A DNA stretch of 64,000 bases from JBBDWR01 sp040902745 (GTDB lineage Bacteria; Actinomycetota; UBA4738; HRBIN12), in the NCBI GenBank assembly GCA_040902745.1, contig JBBDWR010000008.1, positions 62,001-126,000 of the forward strand. Reading direction: 5' to 3'. Of the stretch, positions 45,257 through 55,843 are shown one piece after another. The notes below the pieces were generated by a model. The model was not told where the DNA came from. It was given only the letters and a program-made list of their open reading frames with translations, and searched no databases. Numbering within the stretch: position 1 is the first letter of the stretch; each line of letters starts with the position of its first letter. Both the position numbers and the translations under genes were made by a program.

Positions 45257-46419
45257 GACGTGTGGCCCATCCCCACGTTCTGGCTGGTCTGGTAGGTCTT
45301 GCCCTCGCTCTTGATCGACGGCGCGACGACGAGCTCCGCCTTCTGGAACTCCTTCACGTTCGCGTAGCCGGTCGTCGCCATCGACGTGCGCAGCGCCTCG
45401 AACAGGTTGAGTGTGCCGTCGTTCTCGTGCGCGGGTCCGGAAAGGATCTCGGCCAGACTCGCGGCCTGCCTCGTCTGCACGCGGGCACCACGCGGGAGGG
45501 TCGGATGGAACGTCGCCATCCCCCAGTGGTAGCCGCGTCCGGGCGCCTCGTAGGCCCGGGTGAGCGGCGAACCGATCATCACGGCATCGGCGCCACAGGC
45601 GATCGCTTTGGAGATGTCTCCGCCGGTGCGCATCCCACCGTCGGCGATCACGTGGCAGTATCGGCCGGTCTCGTGCTGATGCTCGCGACGCGCCGCGGCG
45701 GCGTCGGCGATCGCTGTCGCCTGCGGGACGCCGATCCCCAGCACCCCGCGCGAGGTGCACGCGTTGCCCGGTCCGACCCCGACGAGCACGCCCACCGCAC
45801 CGGTGCGCATCAGGTGCAGCGCCGTGGAATAACTCGCGCAGCCGCCGACGATCACGGGAAGGTCGAACGTCGCGATGAACTGCTTGAGGTTGAGCGGCTC
45901 GGTCTGCGTGGAGACGTGCTCCGCAGAGACCACCGTCCCCTGGATCACGAGGATGTCGAGCTCCGCCTCGAGCACGAGCTTGGAGAACGCTTCGACCCGC
46001 TGCGGCGTGATGGAGGCGCAGCTCGTGACACCTCCGTCCTTGATCTCGCGGATCCGTCGGCCGATCAGCTCCTCCTTGATCGGCTCGGCGTAGAGCTCCT
46101 GCATCCGGCGCGTGGCCTTCTCGTCGGGCAGCTCTGCGATCTCCTGATAGATCGACTCGGGATCCTCGTAGCGCGTCCACAGGCCCTCGAGGTTGAGGCA
46201 GGCGAGCCCGCCGAGCTTGCCGACCTGAACCGCGGTCGCCGGCGAGACGGCGGCATCCATCGCCGAGGCCATCATCGGGAGTTCGAACTTGTACGCGTCG
46301 ATCTGCCAGGAGATGTCGACGTCGTCGGGGTCGCGGGTCCGTCGGCTCGGCACGATCGCCACCTCGTCGAACCCGTAGGCGCGTCGCGCCGTCTTGCCGA
46401 TCCCGATCTCGTACTCCAT
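45253..46419 (-). CDS. guaB3: GuaB3-family IMP dehydrogenase-like / GMP reductase-like protein
   Basis: A 388-residue TIM-barrel protein of the IMPDH/GMPR superfamily without CBS domains. It has the GuaB3-type start [28 protein letters not shown], the catalytic Cys loop [17 protein letters not shown], the [28 protein letters not shown] phosphate-binding region, and the GRGYHWGMA flap. Paralogues of this type are constant in actinobacteria; a cyanobacterial GuaB3 has been described as a GMP reductase, so GMP to IMP conversion is a plausible role. It has a GGGGGAG ribosome-binding site and is coupled to guaA; the classical guaB is not in the window. Confidence 0.9.
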   Translation of the reverse strand: MEYEIGIGKTARRAYGFDEVAIVPSRRTRDPDDVDISWQIDAYKFELPMMASAMDAAVSPATAVQVGKLGGLACLNLEGLWTRYEDPESIYQEIAELPDEKATRRMQELYAEPIKEELIGRRIREIKDGGVTSCASITPQRVEAFSKLVLEAELDILVIQGTVVSAEHVSTQTEPLNLKQFIATFDLPVIVGGCASYSTALHLMRTGAVGVLVGVGPGNACTSRGVLGIGVPQATAIADAAAARREHQHETGRYCHVIADGGMRTGGDISKAIACGADAVMIGSPLTRAYEAPGRGYHWGMATFHPTLPRGARVQTRQAASLAEILSGPAHENDGTLNLFEALRTSMATTGYANVKEFQKAELVVAPSIKSEGKTYQTSQNVGMGHTS

Positions 46420-46545
46420 CAGCGTCTCCCCCGGTCCTCGCCCGCTACAGGTCCCGGATACGCAGAACGCCCACCCAGGTTCGGGCAGGCGTTGAAGCGT
46501 TCCATACGAGAACGGTACCAGCCCCCGCGCACCACGCCCGCGGGG

Positions 46546-46593
46546 ACGAGGCCGCTGCGCACGGTGCTCGTCAACGGGCTGACGCGGCCTCGT
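46546..46593 (-). terminator. long inverted repeat downstream of cysC
   Basis: ACGAGGCCGC (46546-46555) and GCGGCCTCGT (46584-46593) are perfect 10-bp arms with a 28-nt loop, starting 14 nt after the cysC stop. It lacks a T-tract, so a terminator role is only possible. Confidence 0.35.
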
Positions 46594-46606
46594 TCATCCG
46601 TCGCCG

Positions 46607-47233
46607 CTACTTACCCTCTGCGACGTGCCCCGAGTCGGTCGTACGCAGGTCGGTCAGACCCGAGTGCTTGCGATCGCCCTCGACCTGGATCGTCGCATCC
46701 TCGATGTAGCCGAGCTCGGCGACCCGCTTGAGAACGTTCTGCAGCGAGTCGGTGGGCTCCTCGGTGAGCGTGTCGACAACGAGCTCGGGATTCTCCGGAA
46801 CCTCGTACGGGTCGTCCACACCGGTGAACCCGGTGATCTCGCCCGCCAGCGCTTTCTTGTACAGGCCCTTTGGGTCGCGGTTGGCTGCGATCTCATCGAC
46901 CGTCGCGTGCACATAGACCTCCACGAAGTTCCCGATCTGCGCGCGGGCGTCGTCGCGGGTCTCCTTGTACGGGGAGATCGGGCAGCAGATCGCCGCGACA
47001 CCGTTGCGGGTCAGCAGGTCGGCCACGAACGCGATCCGGCGGATGTTGGTGTCGCGGTCCTCCTTGGAGAATCCCAGACCCTTGGAGAGGTTCTGCCGCA
47101 CGACGTCGCCGTCGAGGATCTCGGTCTTGAGACCCCGCGCCGCGAACTCGTGATACAGCATCTCGGCGATCGTCGACTTCCCCGAGCCGGACAGGCCGGT
47201 GAACCAGACGGTGAACCCCTTCTGATCGGTCAC
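46607..47233 (-). CDS. cysC: adenylylsulfate (APS) kinase
   Basis: Phosphorylates adenylylsulfate to PAPS, the universal sulfate donor. The 208-residue protein has the P-loop [37 protein letters not shown] (APS-binding), the [13 protein letters not shown] strand, and the DPKGLYKKA lid. A C-terminal tail of about 30 residues beyond the kinase core is charged and of unknown role. GTG 47233 has GGGAGGAG six bases upstream and overlaps the stop of the preceding phosphohydrolase gene (GTGA). No sulfate adenylyltransferase, PAPS reductase or sulfotransferase is nearby. Confidence 0.94.
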   Translation of the reverse strand: MTDQKGFTVWFTGLSGSGKSTIAEMLYHEFAARGLKTEILDGDVVRQNLSKGLGFSKEDRDTNIRRIAFVADLLTRNGVAAICCPISPYKETRDDARAQIGNFVEVYVHATVDEIAANRDPKGLYKKALAGEITGFTGVDDPYEVPENPELVVDTLTEEPTDSLQNVLKRVAELGYIEDATIQVEGDRKHSGLTDLRTTDSGHVAEGK

Positions 47234-48627
47234 AGGAAACTCCTCCCAACGGCGCCCTCGAGCGCGTCGATGCCGTATAGCTTCAGGATCGTCGGACCGA
47301 CATCGACGAGGTTCATCCCGTCGACCTTGCCGGTCGGCTGTCCCGGCAGGCCGCGCATCGCGAAGATGCCCGTGCGATCGTGGTTGGCCCCGTCGGGACC
47401 GGTGTCGTTCTCGTAGGTGTACAGGCTCGGGTTGCCGACCGATCCGACGGACCGCCATTCGAGGTCGCCGAAGTACACGATCAGATCGGGTGCGACGCCA
47501 CGGACGTCCGGGTAGACATCCTGCGGCTTCATCACCCTGGTGCCGAGCGGTTGCCCGTCCGGGCCCGGCGCCGCCTCGAGCTTACGGATCAGCTCGTCGC
47601 GGACGTTCTCGTACTCGGTGGGCTCGATCGTCCCGTTGGGCTCGCGGCCCTTCACGTTGAGGAAGCACCGCCCGTAGTAGCCACCGTCTCCCCAGGCGAT
47701 CGTCTTGGACCAGTCGATCGGCGCCTTCGAGATCGGTGTGGGCTCCGAGAGGGTCTCGCTGAGCGTGAGGTAGCCCTCCTGGATCAACCAGTCGTTGAAG
47801 CACAGGCCGCCCATCATCGGCGTCGCTCCGTGATCGCTCATCAGCATCGTGACGGCGTCGTCGGGGATCAGCTCCAGCAGGGTGCCGAGCTCGCGGTCGA
47901 GGAACCGGTAGTAGTCCTGGAACGCGGTCTCGTACTTGTTGCCCGCCTCGTACAGCGGGTGGCGCGGATCGTAGTACTGCCAGAACACGTGGTGCAGGCG
48001 GTCAGGAGCGATCTCGCAGAGCATGAAGAAGTCCCACGGCTTGTTCTGGATCATCCGACGAGCGACCTTGATGCGTCGCTCCGTCATCGCGAACACCTCT
48101 TGCAGCGCGAAGTCCATCCCCTGCTGGCGGAAGTTCGGGATGTCGAAGATGTAGGGGTTGTCCGCTCCGAGTTCCTCGACGATCTCGACCTCCACCTCTT
48201 GCGGGTAGGCCCACGACTTCGCGGACGGCGGCGTCAAGAAGCAGCCGACGCGCCAGCCGGGAAACTCCTTGGGCGGCGGGAAGCTCGGCGGAACGCCGAT
48301 CAGCATCGAGCGCTTGCCGGCATCACCGAGCTTGTCCCATACGGCCGGCTCCTTGATCGCGTCCGACGTCGCGATCGACAGACCGTCGTAGGTGTGGTCC
48401 TTGCGGTTGCGGAACCCGTAGATCCCGAGCTGGCCGGGGGTCTTGCCCGTCATCGCGCACGCCCACGCGGGGACCGTGATCGGCGGGGTGATGCTGGCGA
48501 GGTCGCCGTACATCCCGTCGTCCATCAGCTTGCGGATATTGGGGATGTCATCGAGGAGGTCGCGGAACAGGAGCTGCGGGGTGCCGCAGTCGAGCCCGAT
48601 CACGGCGACCCGAACGTCGTTCGTCAT
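47230..48627 (-). CDS. alkaline phosphatase superfamily enzyme (type I phosphodiesterase/NPP-like)
   Basis: A 465-residue metal-dependent hydrolase of the phosphodiesterase/nucleotide pyrophosphatase branch. It has the metal site at [11 protein letters not shown], a nucleophile region [30 protein letters not shown] (Thr nucleophile), [13 protein letters not shown], the [13 protein letters not shown] metal motif, and a late [13 protein letters not shown]. There is no signal peptide, so the enzyme is cytoplasmic. It is translationally coupled to cysC by GTGA, which suggests that it acts on a nucleotide or sulfated metabolite linked to APS/PAPS; that is inference. Confidence 0.88.
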   Translation of the reverse strand: MTNDVRVAVIGLDCGTPQLLFRDLLDDIPNIRKLMDDGMYGDLASITPPITVPAWACAMTGKTPGQLGIYGFRNRKDHTYDGLSIATSDAIKEPAVWDKLGDAGKRSMLIGVPPSFPPPKEFPGWRVGCFLTPPSAKSWAYPQEVEVEIVEELGADNPYIFDIPNFRQQGMDFALQEVFAMTERRIKVARRMIQNKPWDFFMLCEIAPDRLHHVFWQYYDPRHPLYEAGNKYETAFQDYYRFLDRELGTLLELIPDDAVTMLMSDHGATPMMGGLCFNDWLIQEGYLTLSETLSEPTPISKAPIDWSKTIAWGDGGYYGRCFLNVKGREPNGTIEPTEYENVRDELIRKLEAAPGPDGQPLGTRVMKPQDVYPDVRGVAPDLIVYFGDLEWRSVGSVGNPSLYTYENDTGPDGANHDRTGIFAMRGLPGQPTGKVDGMNLVDVGPTILKLYGIDALEGAVGRSFL

Positions 48628-48756
48628 GCATCCACCTCGTAGCTAGGAGTCATCACAGGACACGGGGCGGCGCGTGCGCGGGGAGTCGACTTCGCAGCAC
48701 CCGGGGAACCGGCGCGTAGCCTACCAAAACCGCAGGTCGGGACCTGACCACGCAGG

Positions 48757-48762
48757 TAGGAT
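48757..48762 (+). promoter_or_regulatory. -10 box of leaderless promoter (137-residue membrane protein)
   Basis: TAGGAT ends 8 nt before the ATG at 48771. Confidence 0.45.
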
Positions 48763-48770
48763 GCCCGCCG

Positions 48771-49184
48771 ATGAACGCCCTCAAGCGGGTCCTCTACTGG
48801 GAAGCGACCGTCCTCACGGCGGTGGGTCTGGTGCTCGTCGTCGCGCCGGGCGTCGTCTTCGTCGATCTGCTCGACCAGCCCCCTGCCCCCGATGGCGGTT
48901 GGATGCGGATCGCCGGCGTGGAAGCGATCGGCTTGGCGCTGGTCATGGTGCTTGTCGGGCAGTCCGTCCTGGATCGATGGTGGTGGTCGTGGGCGTTCGT
49001 GGTCGTTTTCGCGGGTGCGGCGACCGTGGCCGTCCTGACCGCCGTCGTCGGCCTTCCCGAAGGCGCGTCCTCGTCCTCCTGGTGGCTCCTTAGCGTCGTG
49101 TCCGCCGGCTTGGCGGCAGTCCTGCTCTGGGCGCTGGCGCGGGCGGGGATCGAACGACCACCGGACATCGAACCGGAGGAGTAG
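48771..49184 (+). CDS. four-helix membrane protein, unknown
   Basis: Not recognised. A 137-residue protein with four hydrophobic helices (about 8-32, 44-64, 69-92, 102-124) and short loops, ending in an acidic tail (PPDIEPEE). The DRWWWSW stretch at the start of helix three is notable. It faces the convergent amino-acid dehydrogenase gene with 5 bp between stops and the divergent phosphohydrolase on the other side. Confidence 0.72.
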   Translation: MNALKRVLYWEATVLTAVGLVLVVAPGVVFVDLLDQPPAPDGGWMRIAGVEAIGLALVMVLVGQSVLDRWWWSWAFVVVFAGAATVAVLTAVVGLPEGASSSSWWLLSVVSAGLAAVLLWALARAGIERPPDIEPEE

Positions 49185-49189
49185 GCGCG

Positions 49190-50230
49190 CTACACGAGGA
49201 GCGCAGCGACCAGGGATGCGGCGGCCTCGTCGGTCGTGCTCCCGTCTCGTTCCGATATGGCGAACACCTCTCGAACGGTGTCGCCGATCCGCTCGAGTCG
49301 AGCCGCGAGCACGCCCTCGCTCCATCCGAGCACCTCTCGCCCCGCGAGCGACAACACCCCGCCCGCGTTGACCACATAATCCGGCGCATAGAGCACGCCG
49401 CGCGCTCTCAGCCTTCCCGCAAGGTCGGGAGCGTCCAGCTGATTGTTCGCCGCTCCCGCGACGACCATGCACCGCAACGTCTCCACGGTTCGAGCGTCGA
49501 GGATCCCGCCCGTCGCGCACGGCGAAAACACGTCGCATGGGGTCGACAACGCTTCCTCGGAAGCGACGACCTTCCCCCCGATGCGATCGGCGACGATGCC
49601 GGCACGATCGGCGCGGACGTCCGAGAGGAGCAGCTCTGCGCCCTCGGCGCCCAGGAGTTCGGCGAGGTGCTCTCCCACCGCCCCAACTCCCTGAACGAGC
49701 ACCCGACGACCCGAGAGGTCGGGCGAACCGAGGGCGTGCTCGAGGCCCGCCCGGATCCCATGGAACACCCCGACCGCGGTTGCCGGCGCAGAGCTGCCGG
49801 AACCGCCGTTACCCAACGAACGGCCGAGGGTATGTGCGTTCCGCTCCGCGACGACGTCCATATCCTCGGGGGTCGTGTTCATGTCGCATGCGGTCACGTA
49901 CGAACCGCCGAGTGAACACACCAGATCCCCGTACCGTTCCAACAACTTGCGGCGCTGCGCTCCCGACGGCAGGGAGGGCACGGCCAGTACCGCCTTCCCC
50001 CCGCCGAACGGCAGACCGGCCAGCGCGTTCTTGGCGGTCATCGCCGAGGACAAACGGAGCACGTCGTCGATCGCCCGCTCGAGGGAGTCGTAGACCTTCA
50101 TCCGCGTTCCCCCCATCCCGGGGCCGAGCCGGGTGGAGTGGACACCGACGAGCAGCCATGCGCCGGTGGGCCGGTCGAAGCGCGCCGACAGATGCTCCCC
50201 GTCCCAGTCGCGCAGCAGATCCTCGATCAT
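49190..50230 (-). CDS. Glu/Leu/Phe/Val-type amino-acid dehydrogenase
   Basis: A 346-residue oxidative deaminase of the leucine/valine/phenylalanine dehydrogenase branch. It has LGPGMGGTRMKVYDSLERAIDDVLRLS, the two substrate-binding lysines in MTAKNALAGLPFGGGKAVL, the catalytic-region Asp in TACDMNTTPEDM, the NAD-binding VLVQGVGAVGEHLAELL, and FSPCATGGILDARTV with VAGAANNQLD. The length fits valine or leucine dehydrogenase (about 350-365) and is too short for glutamate dehydrogenase. Likely role: first step of branched-chain amino-acid breakdown, which could feed the propionyl-CoA/methylmalonyl-CoA enzymes elsewhere in the window. Confidence 0.88.
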   Translation of the reverse strand: MIEDLLRDWDGEHLSARFDRPTGAWLLVGVHSTRLGPGMGGTRMKVYDSLERAIDDVLRLSSAMTAKNALAGLPFGGGKAVLAVPSLPSGAQRRKLLERYGDLVCSLGGSYVTACDMNTTPEDMDVVAERNAHTLGRSLGNGGSGSSAPATAVGVFHGIRAGLEHALGSPDLSGRRVLVQGVGAVGEHLAELLGAEGAELLLSDVRADRAGIVADRIGGKVVASEEALSTPCDVFSPCATGGILDARTVETLRCMVVAGAANNQLDAPDLAGRLRARGVLYAPDYVVNAGGVLSLAGREVLGWSEGVLAARLERIGDTVREVFAISERDGSTTDEAAASLVAALLV

Positions 50231-50295
50231 CCGCTCAGCTTCCCGCGGCGGATCGTTCCTGTCGAGCCACACACTCGCCGGGCATGCGACAGAGG

Positions 50296-50321
50296 AAAGG
50301 GGCCGGTCGCCCGGCCCCCTT
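50296..50321 (-). terminator. intrinsic terminator of groES-groEL
   Basis: On the minus strand GGGGCCGG and CCGGCCCC pair around a GCGA (GNRA-type) loop, extended by A-T and G-U pairs, and followed by TTTCCTC. It starts 29 nt after the groEL stop. Confidence 0.7.
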
Positions 50322-50349
50322 CGCACCTACCGCTGCGTCGCGTGGACGC

Positions 50350-51999
<1,650 letters not shown>

Positions 52000-52293
52000 C
52001 TAGTTAAGGATCGCGAGGACGTCGCGCGCGGACAGGATCAAGTAGTCCTCGCCTTCGACCTTGACCTCGGTGCCGCCGTACTTCGAGTAGATGACCTTGT
52101 CGCCCACGGACACATCGAGCGGTACGCGGGTTCCGTCCTCGAATCGGCCCGGGCCCACAGCCACGACCGCGCCCTCCTGGGGCTTTTCCTTGGCCGTGTC
52201 GGGGATCACGATGCCGCTGACCGTGGTCTCCTCGCCCTCACCGGGCTTGACGACGATCCGGTCCTCGAGGGGCTTGAGGTTGAAGTCCGCCAT
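52000..52293 (-). CDS. groES: co-chaperonin GroES
   Basis: A 97-residue 10-kDa lid of the GroEL chamber. It reads [17 protein letters not shown], has the mobile loop around [38 protein letters not shown] and ends [11 protein letters not shown], all typical. AAGGAGG lies 5 nt before the ATG. It is the first gene of the heat-shock operon with CIRCE in its leader/promoter. Confidence 0.97.
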   Translation of the reverse strand: MADFNLKPLEDRIVVKPGEGEETTVSGIVIPDTAKEKPQEGAVVAVGPGRFEDGTRVPLDVSVGDKVIYSKYGGTEVKVEGEDYLILSARDVLAILN

Positions 52294-52330
52294 TGGTGCC
52301 TCCTTGCAGGTCTTCTCGGCGGCGAGGCCG

Positions 52331-52357
52331 TTAGCACTCGCCTTGGTTGAGTGCTAA
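52331..52357 (-). promoter_or_regulatory. CIRCE element (HrcA operator)
   Basis: TTAGCACTC-N9-GAGTGCTAA is a perfect match to the CIRCE consensus. It lies 38-64 nt upstream of the groES ATG and covers the predicted transcription start, so HrcA would block initiation under non-stress conditions. hrcA itself is not in the window. Confidence 0.95.
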
Positions 52358-52358
52358 C

Positions 52359-52387
52359 AGGATAGCCACCAGAGTGCCAAGGGTCAA
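52359..52387 (-). promoter_or_regulatory. SigA-type promoter of groES-groEL
   Basis: TTGACC (52382-52387), a 17-bp spacer and TATCCT (52359-52364) form the best housekeeping promoter in the window; initiation would fall inside the CIRCE repeat. Confidence 0.8.
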
Positions 52388-52407
52388 CGCGAGCTCGGGG
52401 CGCTCCC

Positions 52408-53778
52408 CTACTCGGCCGCCACGAGGCGGACGAGCTGCCAGCGGGCGATCCGAAGCCCGACGATCTCGCCGTCCGTGCCGCGCCGGAACGCGCACGGCTC
52501 GCCCGCCTCGGAGCCGTCGCGGATCACGAACGTGAGTGGATCGTCCGTCGGGTCGAGCGCGTGGACGTCGCTTGGGCTCCAGACGATCTCGAGCTGCCCC
52601 TCCCGCCATTGGACACGCGCAGGCTCGCTGAGGTCCTGCCAAGCGTAGAGCCCGAGCAGCTCCCGGTACGGGTCCGGCGGCGCGACGGGCAATCCTGGCT
52701 CGCACGCTCGGTGAGGGCCGGACTCCTCGATCGCGGCCTGCAGTAGTTCCACAGCGAGCGAGCCGGCAGGACCTTCGCCGTTGGCCAGGACGATCGCGGC
52801 CAGACGTGCACCGGGGTGGAACACGAGCCGGCTCTTGAAGCCGAAAGTCCCGCCCGTGTGACCCACGACGATGCCGGAGGGCGTCCGGGTGCAGTACCAC
52901 GCGAGACCTTGCGCCTCCGTCCAGCCCTCGTCCACCAAGCGGCGGGGCCGGTGCATCTCGGCGAGCGAAGGACCGGCGAGCACCTGGGCGCCTCCGCGTT
53001 CGGACCCGCCCGTTCGGAACTGCAGCGAAGCCCACGGGGCCAGACCGGCGACGCTCGCCAGCAGCCCACCTTCTGCATCGGTCCCCTTCATGCGGGCCGG
53101 AGCGACCGGGGGCGTGTCGGAGAACGTCCGCGGGTAGTGCCCGCTCGCGAGCCGGTCGGCCGATCCGACCTCCCCTTCGAACCCCGCGTCGTACATCCCC
53201 AGTGGTTCCAACAGTTCCCGGCGCACGTACGCCCGGTAGGAGACCCCGGTCACGCGAGCGATCACCTCGCCGAGGAGCTGGTAGCCGAGGTTGGAGTACT
53301 TCGCGCGGGCGTCCGGAGCCACGACGAGCTCGACCCGGCCGAGCTCGTCCACGATCTGATCGGTCGTCGGGAACGTCGATGCCGTCCAGTCGAGCCCGGG
53401 CGCCTCCCGAGGGAGCCCCGCCTCGTGCGTCAGCAAGCGCCGGAGGGTCACGCTTTCGATCGGTCCCCAGGGATTGCGCACCGCCGCGAACTCGGGCACG
53501 TGCGCGACGAGCGGGTCGTCGAGGTGCAGACCTCCCTCGTCGCGCAGCTGCACGATCGCCGTTGCCGTGAGGGTCTTGGTGATCGAACCGATCCGGAACG
53601 CCGTGCGCTCATCGACCGCCGTGCCCCGCTCCAGCTCCGCGAATCCGCGGCCGATCGACCAGACGGTCTCGTCGCCGGCGACGACGCAGGCGGCGACGCC
53701 GGGAACGCGATGTACGTCGACGTGCCTACCCACGATCGCAGATAGACGGCGATCGAGCGCCCCCGGCTCGCCGGTCAC
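52408..53778 (-). CDS. beta-lactamase-family serine hydrolase (class C/esterase-like)
   Basis: A 456-residue serine hydrolase with the penicillin-binding-protein fold. The catalytic S65-x-x-K68 is in GSITKTL, the Y-x-N motif in AKYSNLGYQLLGEV, and the third motif is HTGG in VVGHTGGTFGFKS. A C-terminal domain (about 355-456) of beta strands follows, as in many actinobacterial esterase/peptidase members. No signal peptide is visible, favouring an intracellular esterase or peptidase over an antibiotic-resistance enzyme. The GTG at 53778 lies 2 nt after the sugar-epimerase stop with AAGGGGG upstream, so the two are co-transcribed. Confidence 0.87.
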   Translation of the reverse strand: MTGEPGALDRRLSAIVGRHVDVHRVPGVAACVVAGDETVWSIGRGFAELERGTAVDERTAFRIGSITKTLTATAIVQLRDEGGLHLDDPLVAHVPEFAAVRNPWGPIESVTLRRLLTHEAGLPREAPGLDWTASTFPTTDQIVDELGRVELVVAPDARAKYSNLGYQLLGEVIARVTGVSYRAYVRRELLEPLGMYDAGFEGEVGSADRLASGHYPRTFSDTPPVAPARMKGTDAEGGLLASVAGLAPWASLQFRTGGSERGGAQVLAGPSLAEMHRPRRLVDEGWTEAQGLAWYCTRTPSGIVVGHTGGTFGFKSRLVFHPGARLAAIVLANGEGPAGSLAVELLQAAIEESGPHRACEPGLPVAPPDPYRELLGLYAWQDLSEPARVQWREGQLEIVWSPSDVHALDPTDDPLTFVIRDGSEAGEPCAFRRGTDGEIVGLRIARWQLVRLVAAE

Positions 53779-53780
53779 GG

Positions 53781-54725
53781 TCAGACCCCCTTCAGGTAGG
53801 CGACCGTCTCCCCGAGGCCGTCTTCGAGATGGGTCCAGGGGCGCCAACCGAGCGCCTGGGACGCGAGGGCGTTGTCGAGTGCTACGCGGCGGATCTCCCC
53901 GGGCGGTGGGGGGCCTTGCTGGGGCATCGTGGAGACGCCGACGATGTCGGCGAGCATCCGATACAGATGGTTCACCGTGGTCTCCAGCGCGGTTCCGATG
54001 TTCACGAGCTTGCCGGGGGCTCGCTCCATCGCGAGCGCAAAGGCGTGCACCGTGTCGTCGATGAACACGTAGTCTCGGGTCTGGTTACCGTCTCCGAACA
54101 CCGTTGGGGTCTCACCGCCCAACAGCTTCGAGGCGAAGATCGCGACCACCCCGGCCTCTCCGAGGGGGTCCTGCCGGGGTCCGTAGACGTTGCCGAGCGC
54201 CAGGGCAGTGTGCTCGAGCCCTCGGTAGCGCTGGTAGTAGGAGAGGTAGTCGAGCGCCACCTTCTTGCTCACGCCGTACGGCGAACTCGGACGCGAGCCC
54301 TGGGCGGCGCTCTCCTTGACCGGGATCCGTCGCGGGTCGCCGTAGAGGGTGCCGCCGCTCGCGGCGTAGATCACTTTCTTGACGCCGACCTTGACGCTGC
54401 ACTCCAGCACGTTGAGCAGACCCATCACGTTGATCTGTGCGTCGGTCACGGGATCGGTCAGCGACGGCCGCACCCCGGACTGCGCCGCGAGGTGCATCAC
54501 GTAGTCGGGGCGATGGCGTTCGAACATCGGCAGCAGTCCCTCGGCGCGCACGTCCATGTTGAAGAACGTGAACTCCTTGCCGTAGCCGCGCGCTTCGCCG
54601 AGGTTCGCGATCCGGCCCGTGGTGAGGTCGTCCACCGCGATCACGCGGTGGCCTTCGGCGAGGAGTCGATCGGACAGGTGCGAGCCGATGAACCCCGCGC
54701 CGCCGGTCACGAGGATCGTGGTCAC
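53781..54725 (-). CDS. NAD-dependent nucleotide-sugar epimerase/dehydratase (GalE-like)
   Basis: A 314-residue extended short-chain dehydrogenase. The Rossmann motif is ILVTGGAGFIGSHLSDRLL, with AVDDLTTG after beta-2, HLAAQSGVRPS, the catalytic Ser-Tyr-Lys (AASGGTLYGD; PYGVSK), and the sugar-binding LGNVYGPRQDP and GDGNQTRDYVFIDDTVHAF. It most resembles UDP-glucose 4-epimerases or related hexose epimerases of actinobacteria; the exact sugar is not determined. Start GTG 54725; a CAGGAT sequence lies 6 nt upstream. Confidence 0.88.
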   Translation of the reverse strand: MTTILVTGGAGFIGSHLSDRLLAEGHRVIAVDDLTTGRIANLGEARGYGKEFTFFNMDVRAEGLLPMFERHRPDYVMHLAAQSGVRPSLTDPVTDAQINVMGLLNVLECSVKVGVKKVIYAASGGTLYGDPRRIPVKESAAQGSRPSSPYGVSKKVALDYLSYYQRYRGLEHTALALGNVYGPRQDPLGEAGVVAIFASKLLGGETPTVFGDGNQTRDYVFIDDTVHAFALAMERAPGKLVNIGTALETTVNHLYRMLADIVGVSTMPQQGPPPPGEIRRVALDNALASQALGWRPWTHLEDGLGETVAYLKGV

Positions 54726-54789
54726 GGACCTATCCTGGCTAAAGCGAGGCGCCGTGTCACGCAGCGCGTTCCGCCGGGCACCCCGACGG

Positions 54790-55791
54790 TCACGAGGCGA
54801 GCCTCAGGTTGGGGTCGGCGCCCACGTCGAGGGCTGTGCGATCGCCGCGAGCCAGCAGGTCGGCTCCGGCGCACGCGATCATCGCGGCGTTGTCGGTGCA
54901 CAGATCGATCGGCGGGAACAACACCCGGAGACCGGCTGCGGCACCGCCGGAGAGCATCCGCTCTCGCAGGCGGGTGTTCGCGACCACACCCCCGCCGAGC
55001 AGGATCGTGGCAACGCCGCGATCGGTCGCAGCCCGAACCGTCTTGTCGACCTGGACGTCGACGATCGCCTCCTGGAAGGACGCAGCGAGATCCGCCGGGT
55101 CGATCGCGCGCCCCGCGGCCTGTTCGGTCTTGACGTGACGCAGTACAGCCGTCTTGAGCCCCGACATCGAGAAGTCGAGCGAATCGGCCATGGCGCGTGG
55201 GAACCGCACCGCGTTCGGGTCGCCCGCTCGTGCCAGTTCGTCGATCGCCGGCCCCCCGGGGAAGCCCAGCCCCAGCAGACGCGCGACCTTGTCGAACGCT
55301 TCGCCGGCGGCGTCGTCCACCGTCTGACCGAGCACCTCGTAGCGGTGCGACGACGACATGTGAACGATCATCGTGTGGCCCCCCGAGACGATCAACGCGA
55401 CGTACGGCGGCTCGGGCGACCCGTGCGCCAGGAAGTTCGCCCACACGTGCCCCTCCAGGTGGTTCACGCCGATCAGCGGCAGCCGGGTCGCGATCGCGAT
55501 CGACTTCGCCGCCGCGATCCCGACGAGGAGGGCACCGACGAGTCCCGGGCCGACGGTCACGGCCACGCCGTCGAGGTCCTCGAAACTGACTCCGGCCTCG
55601 ACAAGTGCTTGCTCGGTGAGCGGCGTCAACGCCTCGACGTGTGCACGCGACGCGAGTTCTGGCACGACTCCGCCGAACCGTCGGTGCAGATCCACCTGGC
55701 TCGCGATCAGGTTCGACCGCACCGTGAAGGTGTCCTCGACGACCGCCACCGCGGTCTCGTCGCACGAGCTTTCGATACCGAGCGTCAGCAC
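54790..55791 (-). CDS. tsaD: tRNA N6-adenosine threonylcarbamoyltransferase
   Basis: Transfers the threonylcarbamoyl group to A37 of ANN-decoding tRNAs (t6A). The 333-residue Kae1/Qri7/TsaD protein begins LTLGIESSCDETAVAVV, has VTVGPGLVGALLVG, the metal-binding VNHLEGHVWANFLAHG, IVSGGHTMIV and GGVVANTRLRE, FPPIDLCTDNAAMIACAG. It belongs with the split tsaB and tsaE genes just upstream in the same direction, plus rimI; all three universal bacterial t6A partners except TsaC are here. Confidence 0.96.
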   Translation of the reverse strand: MLTLGIESSCDETAVAVVEDTFTVRSNLIASQVDLHRRFGGVVPELASRAHVEALTPLTEQALVEAGVSFEDLDGVAVTVGPGLVGALLVGIAAAKSIAIATRLPLIGVNHLEGHVWANFLAHGSPEPPYVALIVSGGHTMIVHMSSSHRYEVLGQTVDDAAGEAFDKVARLLGLGFPGGPAIDELARAGDPNAVRFPRAMADSLDFSMSGLKTAVLRHVKTEQAAGRAIDPADLAASFQEAIVDVQVDKTVRAATDRGVATILLGGGVVANTRLRERMLSGGAAAGLRVLFPPIDLCTDNAAMIACAGADLLARGDRTALDVGADPNLRLAS

Positions 55792-55843
55792 GCGCGCGGC
55801 GTCTCATGTCCGGCCGCCGCCGGCCGGAGCCCTCGCTCGCGCC

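Noticed and set aside
46420..46606. Possible small gene between cysC and guaB3
   Set aside because: No frame with a plausible start and coding bias; only an inverted repeat and the guaB3 ribosome-binding site are present.
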